Source of the DNA: Desulfobacula sp.
GTDB taxonomy: Bacteria > Desulfobacterota > Desulfobacteria > Desulfobacterales > Desulfobacteraceae
Direction: 5' to 3'
Assembly: GCA_023701135.1 (NCBI GenBank)
Contig: JAMPXP010000016.1
Location: 1-64,000, forward strand
DNA: 64,000 nt
The translations under genes and the position numbers were made by a program. The notes under the pieces are model-generated. The model had not been told where the DNA came from. It made no database searches and saw only the letters and a program-made list of their open reading frames with translations. Within the stretch, counting starts at the first letter, position 1. Each line of letters opens with the position of its first letter. Below are positions 53,922-62,411 of the stretch, piece after piece.

Positions 53922-55178
53922 GTGAGGAAATATAACGGAACTCAGCTCTATGGGATTAAAAGACTTGTAACAGATCTTAAAATGGGAATGAACAAAGAAC
54001 TTTCATCCCTGAGCATAAAGCAGAAGCTTGCCATGAAATACGTTTCCAAGGAAAGCAAGCTGACTCGAATCGGGAATAAAATATACTCCAATACCTTTAC
54101 GCCGTACTTCCCATCCGCTGCCTATGATCGTTTTCTGAAAGGCGTTGTTGTTACTACATCGGGAAGACCTTACCCGGTTGTGACAAATTTCGCCGTTACC
54201 CCGCAATGTCCGTGCAACTGCTGGCACTGTTCTTTTTCAGACAGATCAAAAAAAGACATTCTCACCCTGGATCGGATCAAAAAAGCCATATCAGAGGTCC
54301 AGGACCTGGGTGTCAGCGTCATCGGGTTTACCGGGGGTGAGCCGCTTTTGCGCAGCGACCTTGAAGAAATCATTGCATCGGTTGATGAAAGGTCCATGCC
54401 GGTCATGTTTACGACAGGCTATAAACTGACAAAGGAGCGTGTGAAACGCTTAAAGCAGGCGGGGCTGGAAATCCCTGTGATCAGCCTGGATCATTACAGC
54501 GCAGACATCCATGACAAAGGAAGACGGAAACAAGGCATTTATGATTATGCGTTGAATGCAATCAGGCTCTTTCAGGATGAAGGGTTTTATGTGGCGGTTT
54601 CCTTTGTCCCGGACAAAGCGCTGGTCAGCGACCGGGCGGAAATTTTTAAGGTGATTGAATTTTTTAAGGATCTTGGGATCAATGATATGCGGCTCACTTC
54701 CCCCATCCTGAGCGGAAAGCTCACAACAAGGCCTGAAGAGAAACTGACGCCGGAAAATGTCAAAACCATTTTTGAGATTCAGAAGAAATGCACAAAGACA
54801 AAAGGCTATCCGGGTGTTTTTGCCTATGACTTTTTTGAAAGCGAGCAATATTATGGCTGCGGGGCCGGTTATAATTATATGTTTATTGATTCGCAGGGAA
54901 ATGTTTGTCCTTGTGATTTCACCATGCTTTCCTTTGGAAATATCCATGAACGGCCCATCGCGGAAATCTGGGCGGAAACAAGCAAAAACTTCCGTAAACC
55001 GGGCTGTTCCTGCTATGCCAACCTGAGCAATGATTATATTTTTGCAAAAAAGCCGGAAGAGTGGCCCCTGAAGAAACAGGCTACCATTAAAATTCTTGCG
55101 GAATGCCCTTCCTATGATGAAAGCAGATCCCCTGAATTTTACAGGCGTATGGGATGTCCGGCAGATAAAGCACTGTAA
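53922..55178 (+). CDS. Radical SAM/SPASM-type protein
   Basis: 418 residues. CPCNCWHC (about residues 98-105) binds the radical SAM cluster, with GFTGGEPLLRSDL as the SAM-site GGE motif. The C-terminal third has CGAGYNYMFIDSQGNVCPC and GCSCYAN, which suit SPASM-type extra clusters. An N-terminal helical part of about 75 residues precedes the barrel. Start is GTG 53922 after GGGAGA. Such proteins modify peptides, cofactors or lipids; no small precursor peptide is evident. It leads a run with SRPBCC, SnoaL-like and DUF2284 genes on the same strand. Confidence 0.82.
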   Translation: MRKYNGTQLYGIKRLVTDLKMGMNKELSSLSIKQKLAMKYVSKESKLTRIGNKIYSNTFTPYFPSAAYDRFLKGVVVTTSGRPYPVVTNFAVTPQCPCNCWHCSFSDRSKKDILTLDRIKKAISEVQDLGVSVIGFTGGEPLLRSDLEEIIASVDERSMPVMFTTGYKLTKERVKRLKQAGLEIPVISLDHYSADIHDKGRRKQGIYDYALNAIRLFQDEGFYVAVSFVPDKALVSDRAEIFKVIEFFKDLGINDMRLTSPILSGKLTTRPEEKLTPENVKTIFEIQKKCTKTKGYPGVFAYDFFESEQYYGCGAGYNYMFIDSQGNVCPCDFTMLSFGNIHERPIAEIWAETSKNFRKPGCSCYANLSNDYIFAKKPEEWPLKKQATIKILAECPSYDESRSPEFYRRMGCPADKAL

Positions 55179-55210
55179 TGATGAACATGAAATATTAAAG
55201 GAAAGGCCCC

Positions 55211-55651
55211 ATGAGCAGACAGCACATTGAAATACGGCAATCATTTAATGCGCCTGTTGAAACCATATTCAATATTTTAACGGACCATGAATCTTTTGGG
55301 AACGTGATAGCGACAAAAGTCCGGCGGGTGGTCGATTGTCCGGCAGAAAACAAGAACGGGGTGGGTTCCGTCAGGCGGGTCTTTCCTTTTCCGCTTCCTG
55401 CCTTTGAAGAAACCGTCGTCACCTTCGAACCCAATTTGCTGATGGAATATGTGGTCAGCAAGGGCAGTCCTATTAAAAATCATACCGGCCGAATGGAATT
55501 CTCAGAAGAGGGGGGAATAACCAGGCTCTGTTATTTTATCGACTTTGATCCAAGGCTGCCCTTCACGCTCCTCGGCCCTGTTTTGAAATCGGCGATTGAA
55601 AAGCCCATACGCAAAAGCCTGGAAAAACTTTCTAAACGCTATGCCTCATGA
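55211..55651 (+). CDS. SRPBCC (START-like) family protein
   Basis: 146 residues with the SRPBCC pattern: IEIRQSFNAPVETIFNILTDHE at the start (in part), a V-G-S-V-R-R-V-F strand, and a long C-terminal helix ending KPIRKSLEKLSKRYAS. The fold makes a deep hydrophobic ligand pocket. RBS AAAGGAAAGG before ATG. It is 32 bases after the radical SAM gene, so a shared pathway handling a hydrophobic ligand is likely. Ligand unknown. Confidence 0.82.
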   Translation: MSRQHIEIRQSFNAPVETIFNILTDHESFGNVIATKVRRVVDCPAENKNGVGSVRRVFPFPLPAFEETVVTFEPNLLMEYVVSKGSPIKNHTGRMEFSEEGGITRLCYFIDFDPRLPFTLLGPVLKSAIEKPIRKSLEKLSKRYAS

Positions 55652-55798
55652 AATCTATAGGTTCGATGGCGGATTTCCCCGGGCTTTTTTGTCCTGGATC
55701 GGCAACTTCACTATTTTGTTGGAAATGTTTTGGGCTCGATAGGAACAAAAAGGAATAAATCAGGCAAACTTGTAAATTTAACATTAAATAGGATAACC

Positions 55799-56179
55799 AT
55801 GGGTATTATACAGGAAAAAAACAAAAAAATTGTAACTCAGTTTTATGATCTTATTATTAATAAAAAAGATTTTGAAGCAGCAACACCATTCATCGGGAAG
55901 CGGTACAAGCAGCATAATCCATTGGTGAAAGATTACCCGGAAGGACTCAAGGAGTTCATTGGGTTTTTAAAAGAAAATTTTCCAGGGGCTCGCAGTGAAA
56001 TCAAACGGGTCATTGCTGAAGATGACTATGTGGTGCTCCATGTCCATTCCGTCCGCTCGAAGGATCTTGAACGGGCGATCATTGAAATTTTCAGGCTTGA
56101 AGACGGCAAGATAGAAGAACATTGGGATGTCATCCAGGAGATACCGGAGAAATCCGCCAATCCGAACGGCATGTTTTAA
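55799..56179 (+). CDS. SnoaL-like (NTF2 fold) protein
   Basis: 126 residues from ATG 55799. IVTQFYDLIINKKDFEAATPFIG, YKQHNPLVKDYPEGLKEFI and EIFRLEDGKIEEHWDVIQEIP (each in part) match the SnoaL-like polyketide-cyclase/NTF2 family. Small ligand-binding or isomerase proteins; substrate unknown. The preceding gap of 147 bases holds no other gene. Upstream frame from 55730 lacks a site. Confidence 0.85.
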   Translation: MGIIQEKNKKIVTQFYDLIINKKDFEAATPFIGKRYKQHNPLVKDYPEGLKEFIGFLKENFPGARSEIKRVIAEDDYVVLHVHSVRSKDLERAIIEIFRLEDGKIEEHWDVIQEIPEKSANPNGMF

Positions 56180-56235
56180 AAGATGGTGAAGCAGGCGGCG
56201 GACAGAGCTGAAATTGATCAGGTGCGACGTCAAAT

Positions 56236-56838
56236 ATGATGAAAGCAGATACAAAGAAACTGAATGAACTGGTTCAATATGCTTACGGCTTGGGGGCGAC
56301 GGATGCTGCAATCCTTTCACCGGGGGAAATTGTGGCGGATCAGTATTTTGCCGACCGGTGCAAGGAACCGCGATGTGAATATTACGGCCTGGCAAAGAGC
56401 TGTCCGCCTTATGTTTCCGGGCCTTCTGAATTCAAAAAACAGCTTGAGAAGTTTAGCCGGGCCATTTTTTTCAAGATTGATGTTCCGTCTGAAATCCTTT
56501 TTTCCGCCCAGCGCCGGGAAGTCTTTCAGTTGCTCCACCAGACAGCAGCCGGTATTGAAAGGGAAGCCATAAAAAAAGGATATAGGAATTCACAAGCCTA
56601 TGCCGGAGGCTCATGCAAAAACATATTTTGCCATGACCATCCTGAATGCCATGTGATTTCTAAAAACGGGGAATGCAGGCATCCCCAATATGCCCGGCCT
56701 TCAATGTCGGGGTTCGGCATCAATGTTTTAAAGCTTTTTGAAGCGGCCGGCTGGCGCATGGACCGCGCCGTCCCCCGGGACACCGATGCAGGGGAATCCC
56801 AAACGGCCAATGTCTGCGGATTGGTCTTGGTCGGTTGA
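56236..56838 (+). CDS. DUF2284 metal-binding protein
   Basis: 200 residues. Many Cys: CKEPRCEYYGLAKSCPPYVSG (residues 42-62, in part) and CKNIFCHDHPECHVI with ECRHPQYARPSMSGFGIN, the known layout of DUF2284 predicted metal-binding proteins. They probably hold an Fe-S cluster or other metal; function unknown. It begins 56 bases after the SnoaL-like gene, in the same direction as the radical SAM gene. Confidence 0.87.
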   Translation: MMKADTKKLNELVQYAYGLGATDAAILSPGEIVADQYFADRCKEPRCEYYGLAKSCPPYVSGPSEFKKQLEKFSRAIFFKIDVPSEILFSAQRREVFQLLHQTAAGIEREAIKKGYRNSQAYAGGSCKNIFCHDHPECHVISKNGECRHPQYARPSMSGFGINVLKLFEAAGWRMDRAVPRDTDAGESQTANVCGLVLVG

Positions 56839-56963
56839 TGGAGGTCTTTAAAACGCCTCCGGTCGGCAACCGGAAGTATCATATCATAAAGGCATTGCCT
56901 TGGGCAGGCTCAGCCGGATATGGGCTCAGCCCGTACAAATAAAAAGAAATGGAGAGGGGCAGG

Positions 56964-57659
56964 ATGAAAACAATCGGTCTTCTGGGCGGTATGAGTTGGG
57001 AAAGCACGGTGGGGTATTACCGGATGATTAATGAGGGGGTGAAAAAGGCCCTGGGCGGATTGCATTCCGCAAAAATCGTGCTTTACAGCGTGGATTTTGA
57101 CCCCATTGAGAATCTGTTGAACCGGGGGGATTGGCAAGGGGTGGCCGAAGATCTTTCAGCGGCCGCTTTAAAGATCCAGGCCGCCGGGGCTGATTTTCTC
57201 CTGATCTGCACCAATACCATGCATCAGGTGGCTCCCGAGATCCAGGATAAAATGGATATTCCCCTGCTGCATATTGCCGATGCAACGGCCGAGGCCCTGG
57301 TCCGGTCCGGGATCAAAAAGACGGGCCTGCTGGGCACGGCCTTTACCATGGAGCAGGATTTTTATAAGGACCGCCTGAACAGGGACCACGGGCTTGATGT
57401 CCTGGTGCCGGGAAAGGAGGACAGGGCCTTTATCCATCAAACCATTTTCCAGGAATTGTGCCTGGGAATCGCAAAACCCGGAACCAGGACGGAATATCTC
57501 CGGATCATCGCTTCCCTGGCGGACCAGGGGGCCGAAGCCGTCATCCTGGGCTGCACGGAAATCGGGATGCTGGTGGACCAGAGGGACACGCCCGTCAAGC
57601 TCTTTGACACCACGGCCATCCATGCAGAAAAGGCGGTTCAATATGCCTTGATGACATAG
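56964..57659 (+). CDS. Aspartate/glutamate racemase family protein
   Basis: 231 residues from ATG 56964 (GGAGAGGGGCAGG before it). The cofactor-independent racemase pattern: IGLLGGMSWESTVGYYRMIN at the start, first catalytic Cys in LLICTNTMHQVA, second in VILGCTEIGMLV. Probably racemises aspartate or a related amino acid for envelope or signalling use. Same strand as the DUF2284 gene, 125 bases away. Confidence 0.92.
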   Translation: MKTIGLLGGMSWESTVGYYRMINEGVKKALGGLHSAKIVLYSVDFDPIENLLNRGDWQGVAEDLSAAALKIQAAGADFLLICTNTMHQVAPEIQDKMDIPLLHIADATAEALVRSGIKKTGLLGTAFTMEQDFYKDRLNRDHGLDVLVPGKEDRAFIHQTIFQELCLGIAKPGTRTEYLRIIASLADQGAEAVILGCTEIGMLVDQRDTPVKLFDTTAIHAEKAVQYALMT

Positions 57660-57705
57660 TGAGCCTGATTTTCCGCATTCGTTGAAAACTGTAAAAAAAA
57701 GGATA

Positions 57706-57733
57706 TTGACTTGGTACCAAATATTGGTACCAT
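57706..57733 (+). promoter_or_regulatory. Promoter with overlapping palindromic operator of hicB
   Basis: TTGGTACCAA (57711-57720, fully palindromic) and TTGGTACCA (57724-57732) lie between a TTGACT -35 element (57706-57711) and a TACCAT -10-like element (57728-57733). The two palindromes are 13 bases apart, ideal for binding of the HicB DNA-binding domain, giving autorepression. Inferred from position and symmetry. Confidence 0.55.
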
Positions 57734-57812
57734 GACCGCATCCTTCGCCGGATACGGATAAAGGAGCGGTTTCAAGTATTCGAAAATGGCTGGATGAAAA
57801 CGGGGTAAAACC

Positions 57813-58148
57813 ATGATGAATATAATGGATATAAATGGTTATAAGGCTGTCATTCAATATGATCCTGTGATTGATCAATTTCGTGGCGAGTTTCTCGGCC
57901 TTAACGGGGGAGCTGATTTTTATGCTGAAAATATTGAAGATCTTCGACGGGAAGCGATGATTTCTCTTAATGTATTCCTTGATATTTGTCAAAAAGAAAA
58001 TCTTTGCCCTTATAAAGAGTATTCCGGAAAATTCAATTTAAGGGTTTCTCCCGAACTGCATGCAAAAATTGTGGAAAGGGCAGCAGCCGAAGGCAAAAGC
58101 CTTAATCAATGTGTATCAGATATGCTGGGCGAGGCTGTTCAGGGATGA
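57813..58148 (+). CDS. hicB: HicB-family antitoxin
   Basis: 111 residues. N-terminal HicB fold (GYKAVIQYDPVIDQFRGEFLG, in part) degenerates an RNase-H-like strand set; C-terminal ribbon-helix-helix (GKFNLRVSPELHAKIVERAAAEGKSLNQCVSDML, about 72-105) for DNA binding. HicB neutralises the HicA mRNA interferase. No complete hicA gene is seen on either side; just upstream is a short frame ending SSIRKWLDENGVKP whose stop overlaps the hicB ATG, possibly a hicA relic or a leader peptide. Orphan antitoxins can act as plain regulators. Confidence 0.85.
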   Translation: MMNIMDINGYKAVIQYDPVIDQFRGEFLGLNGGADFYAENIEDLRREAMISLNVFLDICQKENLCPYKEYSGKFNLRVSPELHAKIVERAAAEGKSLNQCVSDMLGEAVQG

Positions 58149-58169
58149 TGGCATGCTTCCCGCCCGGCA

Positions 58170-59309
58170 TCACCCTGTAACAAAAAAATAGAGTTCTTTT
58201 AATTCGGCCGGGGAGATGGGCGATTTCCTGTCCCTGGCCAGTTGCCGGATATGGGGGATGAGTTTTTCGGCGGTGGGCCTGCCGATGGAAATTCCCTGTT
58301 GTTCAAGGACATGGCGGATGCCGGCCGAGCCTGAATGATAGCCGATGACATAGTCGCATGCTTCTTCGCCCACCTGTTCCGGCTGGAAAAGCTGGTAGGC
58401 GGACGGGTGTTTCAAAAGCCCGGCGCAATGTATCCCGGATTCATGGCGGAAGACATTTTCCCCGGTAATGGGTTTGGACGGGGGGATGGCCCGGCCCGAG
58501 GCTTTGGCGACCAGGCGGCAGAGCCCGGTGATCCGGGTCATGTCCATGGTGCCTTTATATCCGCCCATTTCAAACAGGGCCATGGCCGCTTCTTCCAGGG
58601 GCACGTTCCCGGCCCTTTCCCCAAGGCCGTTGACGGTGACGCTCAGGGCATCGGCCCCGGCTTCCACGGCTGTGACCGCATTGGCCGTGGCCATGCCCAG
58701 GTCGTTATGCCCGTGGAATTCAAGGCAGAGTCCCGGGACCTGTTTTTTGAGGCCGGCAACCAGGTCCCCCACCCTGGAAGGGCTGCTCATGCCCACGGTA
58801 TCGGCGATCCGGAGGCGGTGGGCCCCGGATTCGGCGGCCAGGGCGGCAAACCGGTACAGAAAATCCCGGCCGGTCCGGGTGGCGTCCTGGGCCCCCACGG
58901 AAACCCGGTCAAAATAGGTTCTGGCCGATTTTACCAGGGAGGCGAGGGATTTCAGGACCCAGGCCTCGTCCCTGTCAAAGGTTTTCAGGAGGATGGAAGA
59001 CACGGGAAAGCTGATGTGAACCCCTGGCGTGCGGCACTGCGCCGCCTGTTCAATATCTTTTGAATGGGCCCGGCACCAGCAGGAGAGAACGCAGGGCAGG
59101 TTCAGGTCCGCCAGTTTTCGGATGTCCCGGCGGGCCTCCTCCCCCATGGCCGGAATCCCGGCCTCGATTTCATTCACTCCGATCCGGGCCAGGGCCGAGG
59201 CGATGCCCAGCCTTTCAGGGGTGGTGAACACCACCCCCGGCGCCTGTTCCCCGTCCCTCAGGGTGGTGTCCACCATCCATATGCTTCTCCGGTCTTCCGG
59301 TTCCACCAT
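58170..59309 (-). CDS. nifV: Homocitrate synthase NifV
   Basis: 379 residues. Condenses acetyl-CoA with 2-oxoglutarate to make homocitrate, the organic ligand of FeMo-cofactor. TTLRDGEQAPGVVF at residues 15-28 is the DRE-TIM barrel start; LEFHGHNDLGMATANAVTAVEAGA (in part) has the metal His pair; NGLGERAGNVPLEE is the family loop. Placement after nifK-E-N-B and a ferredoxin confirms NifV over other acyl-CoA synthases. Last gene of the minus-strand nif cluster seen here. Confidence 0.96.
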   Translation of the reverse strand: MVEPEDRRSIWMVDTTLRDGEQAPGVVFTTPERLGIASALARIGVNEIEAGIPAMGEEARRDIRKLADLNLPCVLSCWCRAHSKDIEQAAQCRTPGVHISFPVSSILLKTFDRDEAWVLKSLASLVKSARTYFDRVSVGAQDATRTGRDFLYRFAALAAESGAHRLRIADTVGMSSPSRVGDLVAGLKKQVPGLCLEFHGHNDLGMATANAVTAVEAGADALSVTVNGLGERAGNVPLEEAAMALFEMGGYKGTMDMTRITGLCRLVAKASGRAIPPSKPITGENVFRHESGIHCAGLLKHPSAYQLFQPEQVGEEACDYVIGYHSGSAGIRHVLEQQGISIGRPTAEKLIPHIRQLARDRKSPISPAELKELYFFVTG

Positions 59310-59332
59310 GATGCCTTTCTCCCCGGGGGTCC

Positions 59333-59638
59333 CTATAAAAGATAGTCCTTGGCCACCTTGCCGGCTTCCAGGGCGTCCAGGATTTCGTCAATGACGGCTT
59401 CGGATTCCACATGGCCGTACCAGGTATTCTGGGGATAGATGACCATGACCGGTCCTTCTTCACACATTTTTAAACAGCAGGTGGAAGAAATATGGACATT
59501 GTCAAGGCCCCGGTCCAGAATCTCGTTTTCAATATAGGGAAGAAATTCAAGGGAATTTTTCCGGTGGCATTTTCCCTTGGGGTCTCCGTTGGGTCTGAAG
59601 CTGGCGCAGACCAGAATATGGTGGTTTGGTTTTTCCAT
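59333..59638 (-). CDS. Thioredoxin-like 2Fe-2S ferredoxin
   Basis: 101 residues of the thioredoxin-like (Shethna/FeSII-type) 2Fe-2S ferredoxin family: HHILVCASFRPNGDPKGKCHRK (in part) and STCCLKMCEEGPVMVIYPQ supply the four or more Cys ligands. Cytosolic electron carrier. Its position between nifB and nifV points to electron supply during cofactor assembly or to protecting nitrogenase; the exact role is inferred. Confidence 0.92.
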   Translation of the reverse strand: MEKPNHHILVCASFRPNGDPKGKCHRKNSLEFLPYIENEILDRGLDNVHISSTCCLKMCEEGPVMVIYPQNTWYGHVESEAVIDEILDALEAGKVAKDYLL

Positions 59639-59654
59639 TTTGTCTCCTATTGGG

Positions 59655-60929
59655 TTACATGCATCCCATGCCGGTTCCCGAGCATTCGGCCGTGCAGCGG
59701 ATGGGGGTGCGTTTTAGAAAATGGTTCATGTCCCGGCCTTTGTTGACCGCATCCAGGATCTCATGGATGAGTCCGCTCAGGACCAGGATTTCGAATCCCT
59801 TTTCCGTTAAAATTTTTTTAGGGGCGTCCCCGATGCCGTTCACCAGGATGACCCGGCAATCCTTGAGCTGCTCGGCCATGGAATGCCATCTGAAATCCTT
59901 TCCGCCGGGCTCGGGCATGATTCTTTGCTCTACAAATTCCGGTTTGCCGGAACGCATATCATAGATGGTCAGTTGTTTTGCCTCTCCAAGATGTTGGTTC
60001 ACCAGAACTCCTTCCCGTGTGGCCACGGCAATATAAGGTCTTTGCCCTGTTGTGACAGGGGGTTTATTTTCCTGCGGGATATCGGCGCATTTCTTTAAAT
60101 TGATCAGGAGATTCACATCCGGTTCCTCATCCAGCATGCCGGCGGCATCGGCCCTGCACCGCCTGCAATGCATCATCTGGGGGATGTGCGTCCCGGCCTC
60201 GGCCTGGATTTTGGCCATGGCTTTTTTGGACGGTTCCAGGAGATATGAGAAATTGGAACCCGGATTGGGGTAATAGGGCATGCAGTTCAGCAGGTCGACC
60301 TTGAGGTCGGCCATTTTTTTTGCAATATCCGCGACATGGTGGTCATTGATGCCCGGCAGGACAATGGTATTGACCTTGACGATGATGCCTTTTTCTTTCA
60401 GGCCGGCCACTGCGGCCAACTGGCGCTCCAGAAGAAGCCCGGCCCCTTTTTCAGGGCCCAGGGATTTTTTGCCGGACCTGACCCAGGCATATATTTTTTC
60501 CCCGATCTTCGGGTCCACGGCATTGACGGTGATGCTGACATGGCTGACCTTGAGCCGGGCGATATCGTCAAGATAGTCCGCCAGGTTCAGCCCGTTGGTG
60601 GCCAGGCAGAGCAGCATGTCCGGATAGGCCCTGTGAACCAGTTCAAGGGTGGTCAGGGTTTCATCGGGGTTTGCAAAGGGATCCCCGGGGCCGGCAATGC
60701 CCACCACGGAGATATTTTTTTTGGCCTCCATGACCTGCTCCAGGTATTCCAAGGCCTGGAAAGGCTTCAGGATGGCGCTGCTGACGCCGGGCCGGGTTTC
60801 GTTGACACAGTCGAATTTCCGGTCGCAGAAATTGCACTGAATATTGCAGCGGGGTGCAACGGGAAGGTGGACGCGGCCATGGGTTTTACAGGCCTTGGGA
60901 TTAAAGCAGGGGTGATGTTCAATATTCAT
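59655..60929 (-). CDS. nifB: NifB, radical SAM FeMo-cofactor synthase with NifX-like tail
   Basis: 424 residues. Radical SAM enzyme that fuses two 4Fe-4S clusters and inserts carbide to make NifB-co, the FeMo-co precursor. CNIQCNFC (Cys 28, 32, 35) binds the SAM cluster, HPCFNPKACKTHGRVH is the NifB N-terminal signature. The C-terminal 120 or so residues (from about RPYIAVATREG) are a fused NifX/NafY-type cofactor-binding domain, as in many NifB proteins. Follows nifN by 15 bases. Confidence 0.97.
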   Translation of the reverse strand: MNIEHHPCFNPKACKTHGRVHLPVAPRCNIQCNFCDRKFDCVNETRPGVSSAILKPFQALEYLEQVMEAKKNISVVGIAGPGDPFANPDETLTTLELVHRAYPDMLLCLATNGLNLADYLDDIARLKVSHVSITVNAVDPKIGEKIYAWVRSGKKSLGPEKGAGLLLERQLAAVAGLKEKGIIVKVNTIVLPGINDHHVADIAKKMADLKVDLLNCMPYYPNPGSNFSYLLEPSKKAMAKIQAEAGTHIPQMMHCRRCRADAAGMLDEEPDVNLLINLKKCADIPQENKPPVTTGQRPYIAVATREGVLVNQHLGEAKQLTIYDMRSGKPEFVEQRIMPEPGGKDFRWHSMAEQLKDCRVILVNGIGDAPKKILTEKGFEILVLSGLIHEILDAVNKGRDMNHFLKRTPIRCTAECSGTGMGCM

Positions 60930-60944
60930 TTTTTTTCCTTATCT

Positions 60945-62327
60945 CTACATATAGGCATAACCGACGGCTGAGGTGTCCTGGCGGTTTTGCAGCAGGGTGT
61001 TGACGATGGTATCAAAGAGCTGCTGGGTTCCCTTGTACCCGATGTGCAGGATCCTGGCCCCGCCCACCCGGTCATGGATGGGAAAACCTGCCCGGACCAG
61101 GGGAATCTTAAGATTGCGGGACAGGGTATAGCCCTTGCTGTTGCCGATGGCAAAATCAGGGGACAGCTTTCCGGCGGCCTCTTCCATCTGTGTAAAATCC
61201 ATGCCGTGGTGCACATGGACCTGGCCCTGGATATTCTGGGGCAGGATCTGGTTCAGGGCCTGTTTTAAGAATCCGCTCCTGCCGCCGGAGGCGCACAGGA
61301 CGGGAATGATGCCGATCTCGGCCAGAAAACCGGCCATGGCTGCTACAAAATCTTCTTCCCCGTAGACCACGGCCCGTTTTTTGGATACATATTTATTTCC
61401 GTCCACATAGGCGTCAATGAGCCTTCCCCGCTGCCTTTTATATTTTTCAGGCACGGGTTTGGCCGTGATTTCCTCCAGGGCTGAAAAGAAACGGTCCGTG
61501 GCCTTGACCCCCATGGGAATTCCCATGGACACCAGGGGAATGTCAAACCTTTCCTTTAACACCGAACCGGCGGTTTTTTCCCCTTTTTCAACCATCCCGG
61601 CCAGGATGGTGCCCAGTTCGATGCTGGCCCCGGAAAGGCCCATTTCCCGGATGTCCTTAATGGGGGTTCCGCCTTTTTGAATGGCGTGGTATTCAACCCA
61701 GGAAGGCCCCTCCAGGCGTTCTGAATAATCGGGCAGAAGGATGAGCCGGACCCCCAGGTCTTCGAAGATTTCCTTTAAATGCCGGAGGTCCTCATTGGAC
61801 AGCATGCCGGGAAAAAGGTTGACGGTTTTCCGGGCCCTGTGCCGGGTCCTGGGGCCTTCGGGATTGCAATGCTCCACCACGGCCCGGACGGCATGGTGAA
61901 ACCCGTCCATATGGGTTCCCGAATAGCTGGGGGTGGACACATGGACCAGTTCGGCCCGGTCTTCCATCCGGCCCATGCCTTCCAGGATCATGGGCACGTC
62001 ATCCCCGATGGTTTCGGAAAGGCAGGTGGTGGCAATGCCGATCATTTCGGGCGAGTACTGGCGGGTCAGGTTTTCAATGGCCAGTTTCAGGTTGGCGCCG
62101 CCGCCGAATATGGCCGTTTCTTCTGAAAAATTGGAGGATGCGATATCCACGGGTTCCTTGAAATGACTGATGAGATATCGTCTCATATAGGTTGAGCAGC
62201 CCTGGGAACCGTGCAAAAGCGGTATGGCGCCTTCAATACCGTGAAATACCAGGGCCGCGCCCAGGGGCGTGCACATTTTACAGGCATTCCGGGTTGCGGT
62301 ATAAGATTTTGCAGTGTTCATATTCAT
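60945..62327 (-). CDS. nifN: Nitrogenase cofactor scaffold subunit NifN
   Basis: 460 residues (or 458 from the second ATG, better spaced from AAGGA). Beta-like scaffold partner of NifE on which NifB-co becomes FeMo-co. ACKMCTPLGAALVFHGIEGA (in part) and LHGSQGCSTYMRRYL hold the cluster Cys; TTCLSETIGDDV matches the NifK-like central motif. Standard length and place after nifE, separated by 84 bases with tandem repeats. Confidence 0.93.
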   Translation of the reverse strand: MNMNTAKSYTATRNACKMCTPLGAALVFHGIEGAIPLLHGSQGCSTYMRRYLISHFKEPVDIASSNFSEETAIFGGGANLKLAIENLTRQYSPEMIGIATTCLSETIGDDVPMILEGMGRMEDRAELVHVSTPSYSGTHMDGFHHAVRAVVEHCNPEGPRTRHRARKTVNLFPGMLSNEDLRHLKEIFEDLGVRLILLPDYSERLEGPSWVEYHAIQKGGTPIKDIREMGLSGASIELGTILAGMVEKGEKTAGSVLKERFDIPLVSMGIPMGVKATDRFFSALEEITAKPVPEKYKRQRGRLIDAYVDGNKYVSKKRAVVYGEEDFVAAMAGFLAEIGIIPVLCASGGRSGFLKQALNQILPQNIQGQVHVHHGMDFTQMEEAAGKLSPDFAIGNSKGYTLSRNLKIPLVRAGFPIHDRVGGARILHIGYKGTQQLFDTIVNTLLQNRQDTSAVGYAYM

Positions 62328-62358
62328 TTTCCTTATGTTAAATCAGCCTCCGAATCCC

Positions 62359-62397
62359 GGATTGTCCAAATTAAGGATTGTCCAAATTACGGATTGG
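62359..62397. repeat. Tandem 16-base repeat between nifE and nifN
   Basis: GGATTGTCCAAATTA(A/C) occurs at 62359-62374 and 62375-62390, with a partial third GGATTG at 62391. It lies within the nifE-nifN gap of the same operon. It may be slippage or an mRNA element. Confidence 0.7.
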
Positions 62398-62411
62398 CGT
62401 CGTCGATCAGA

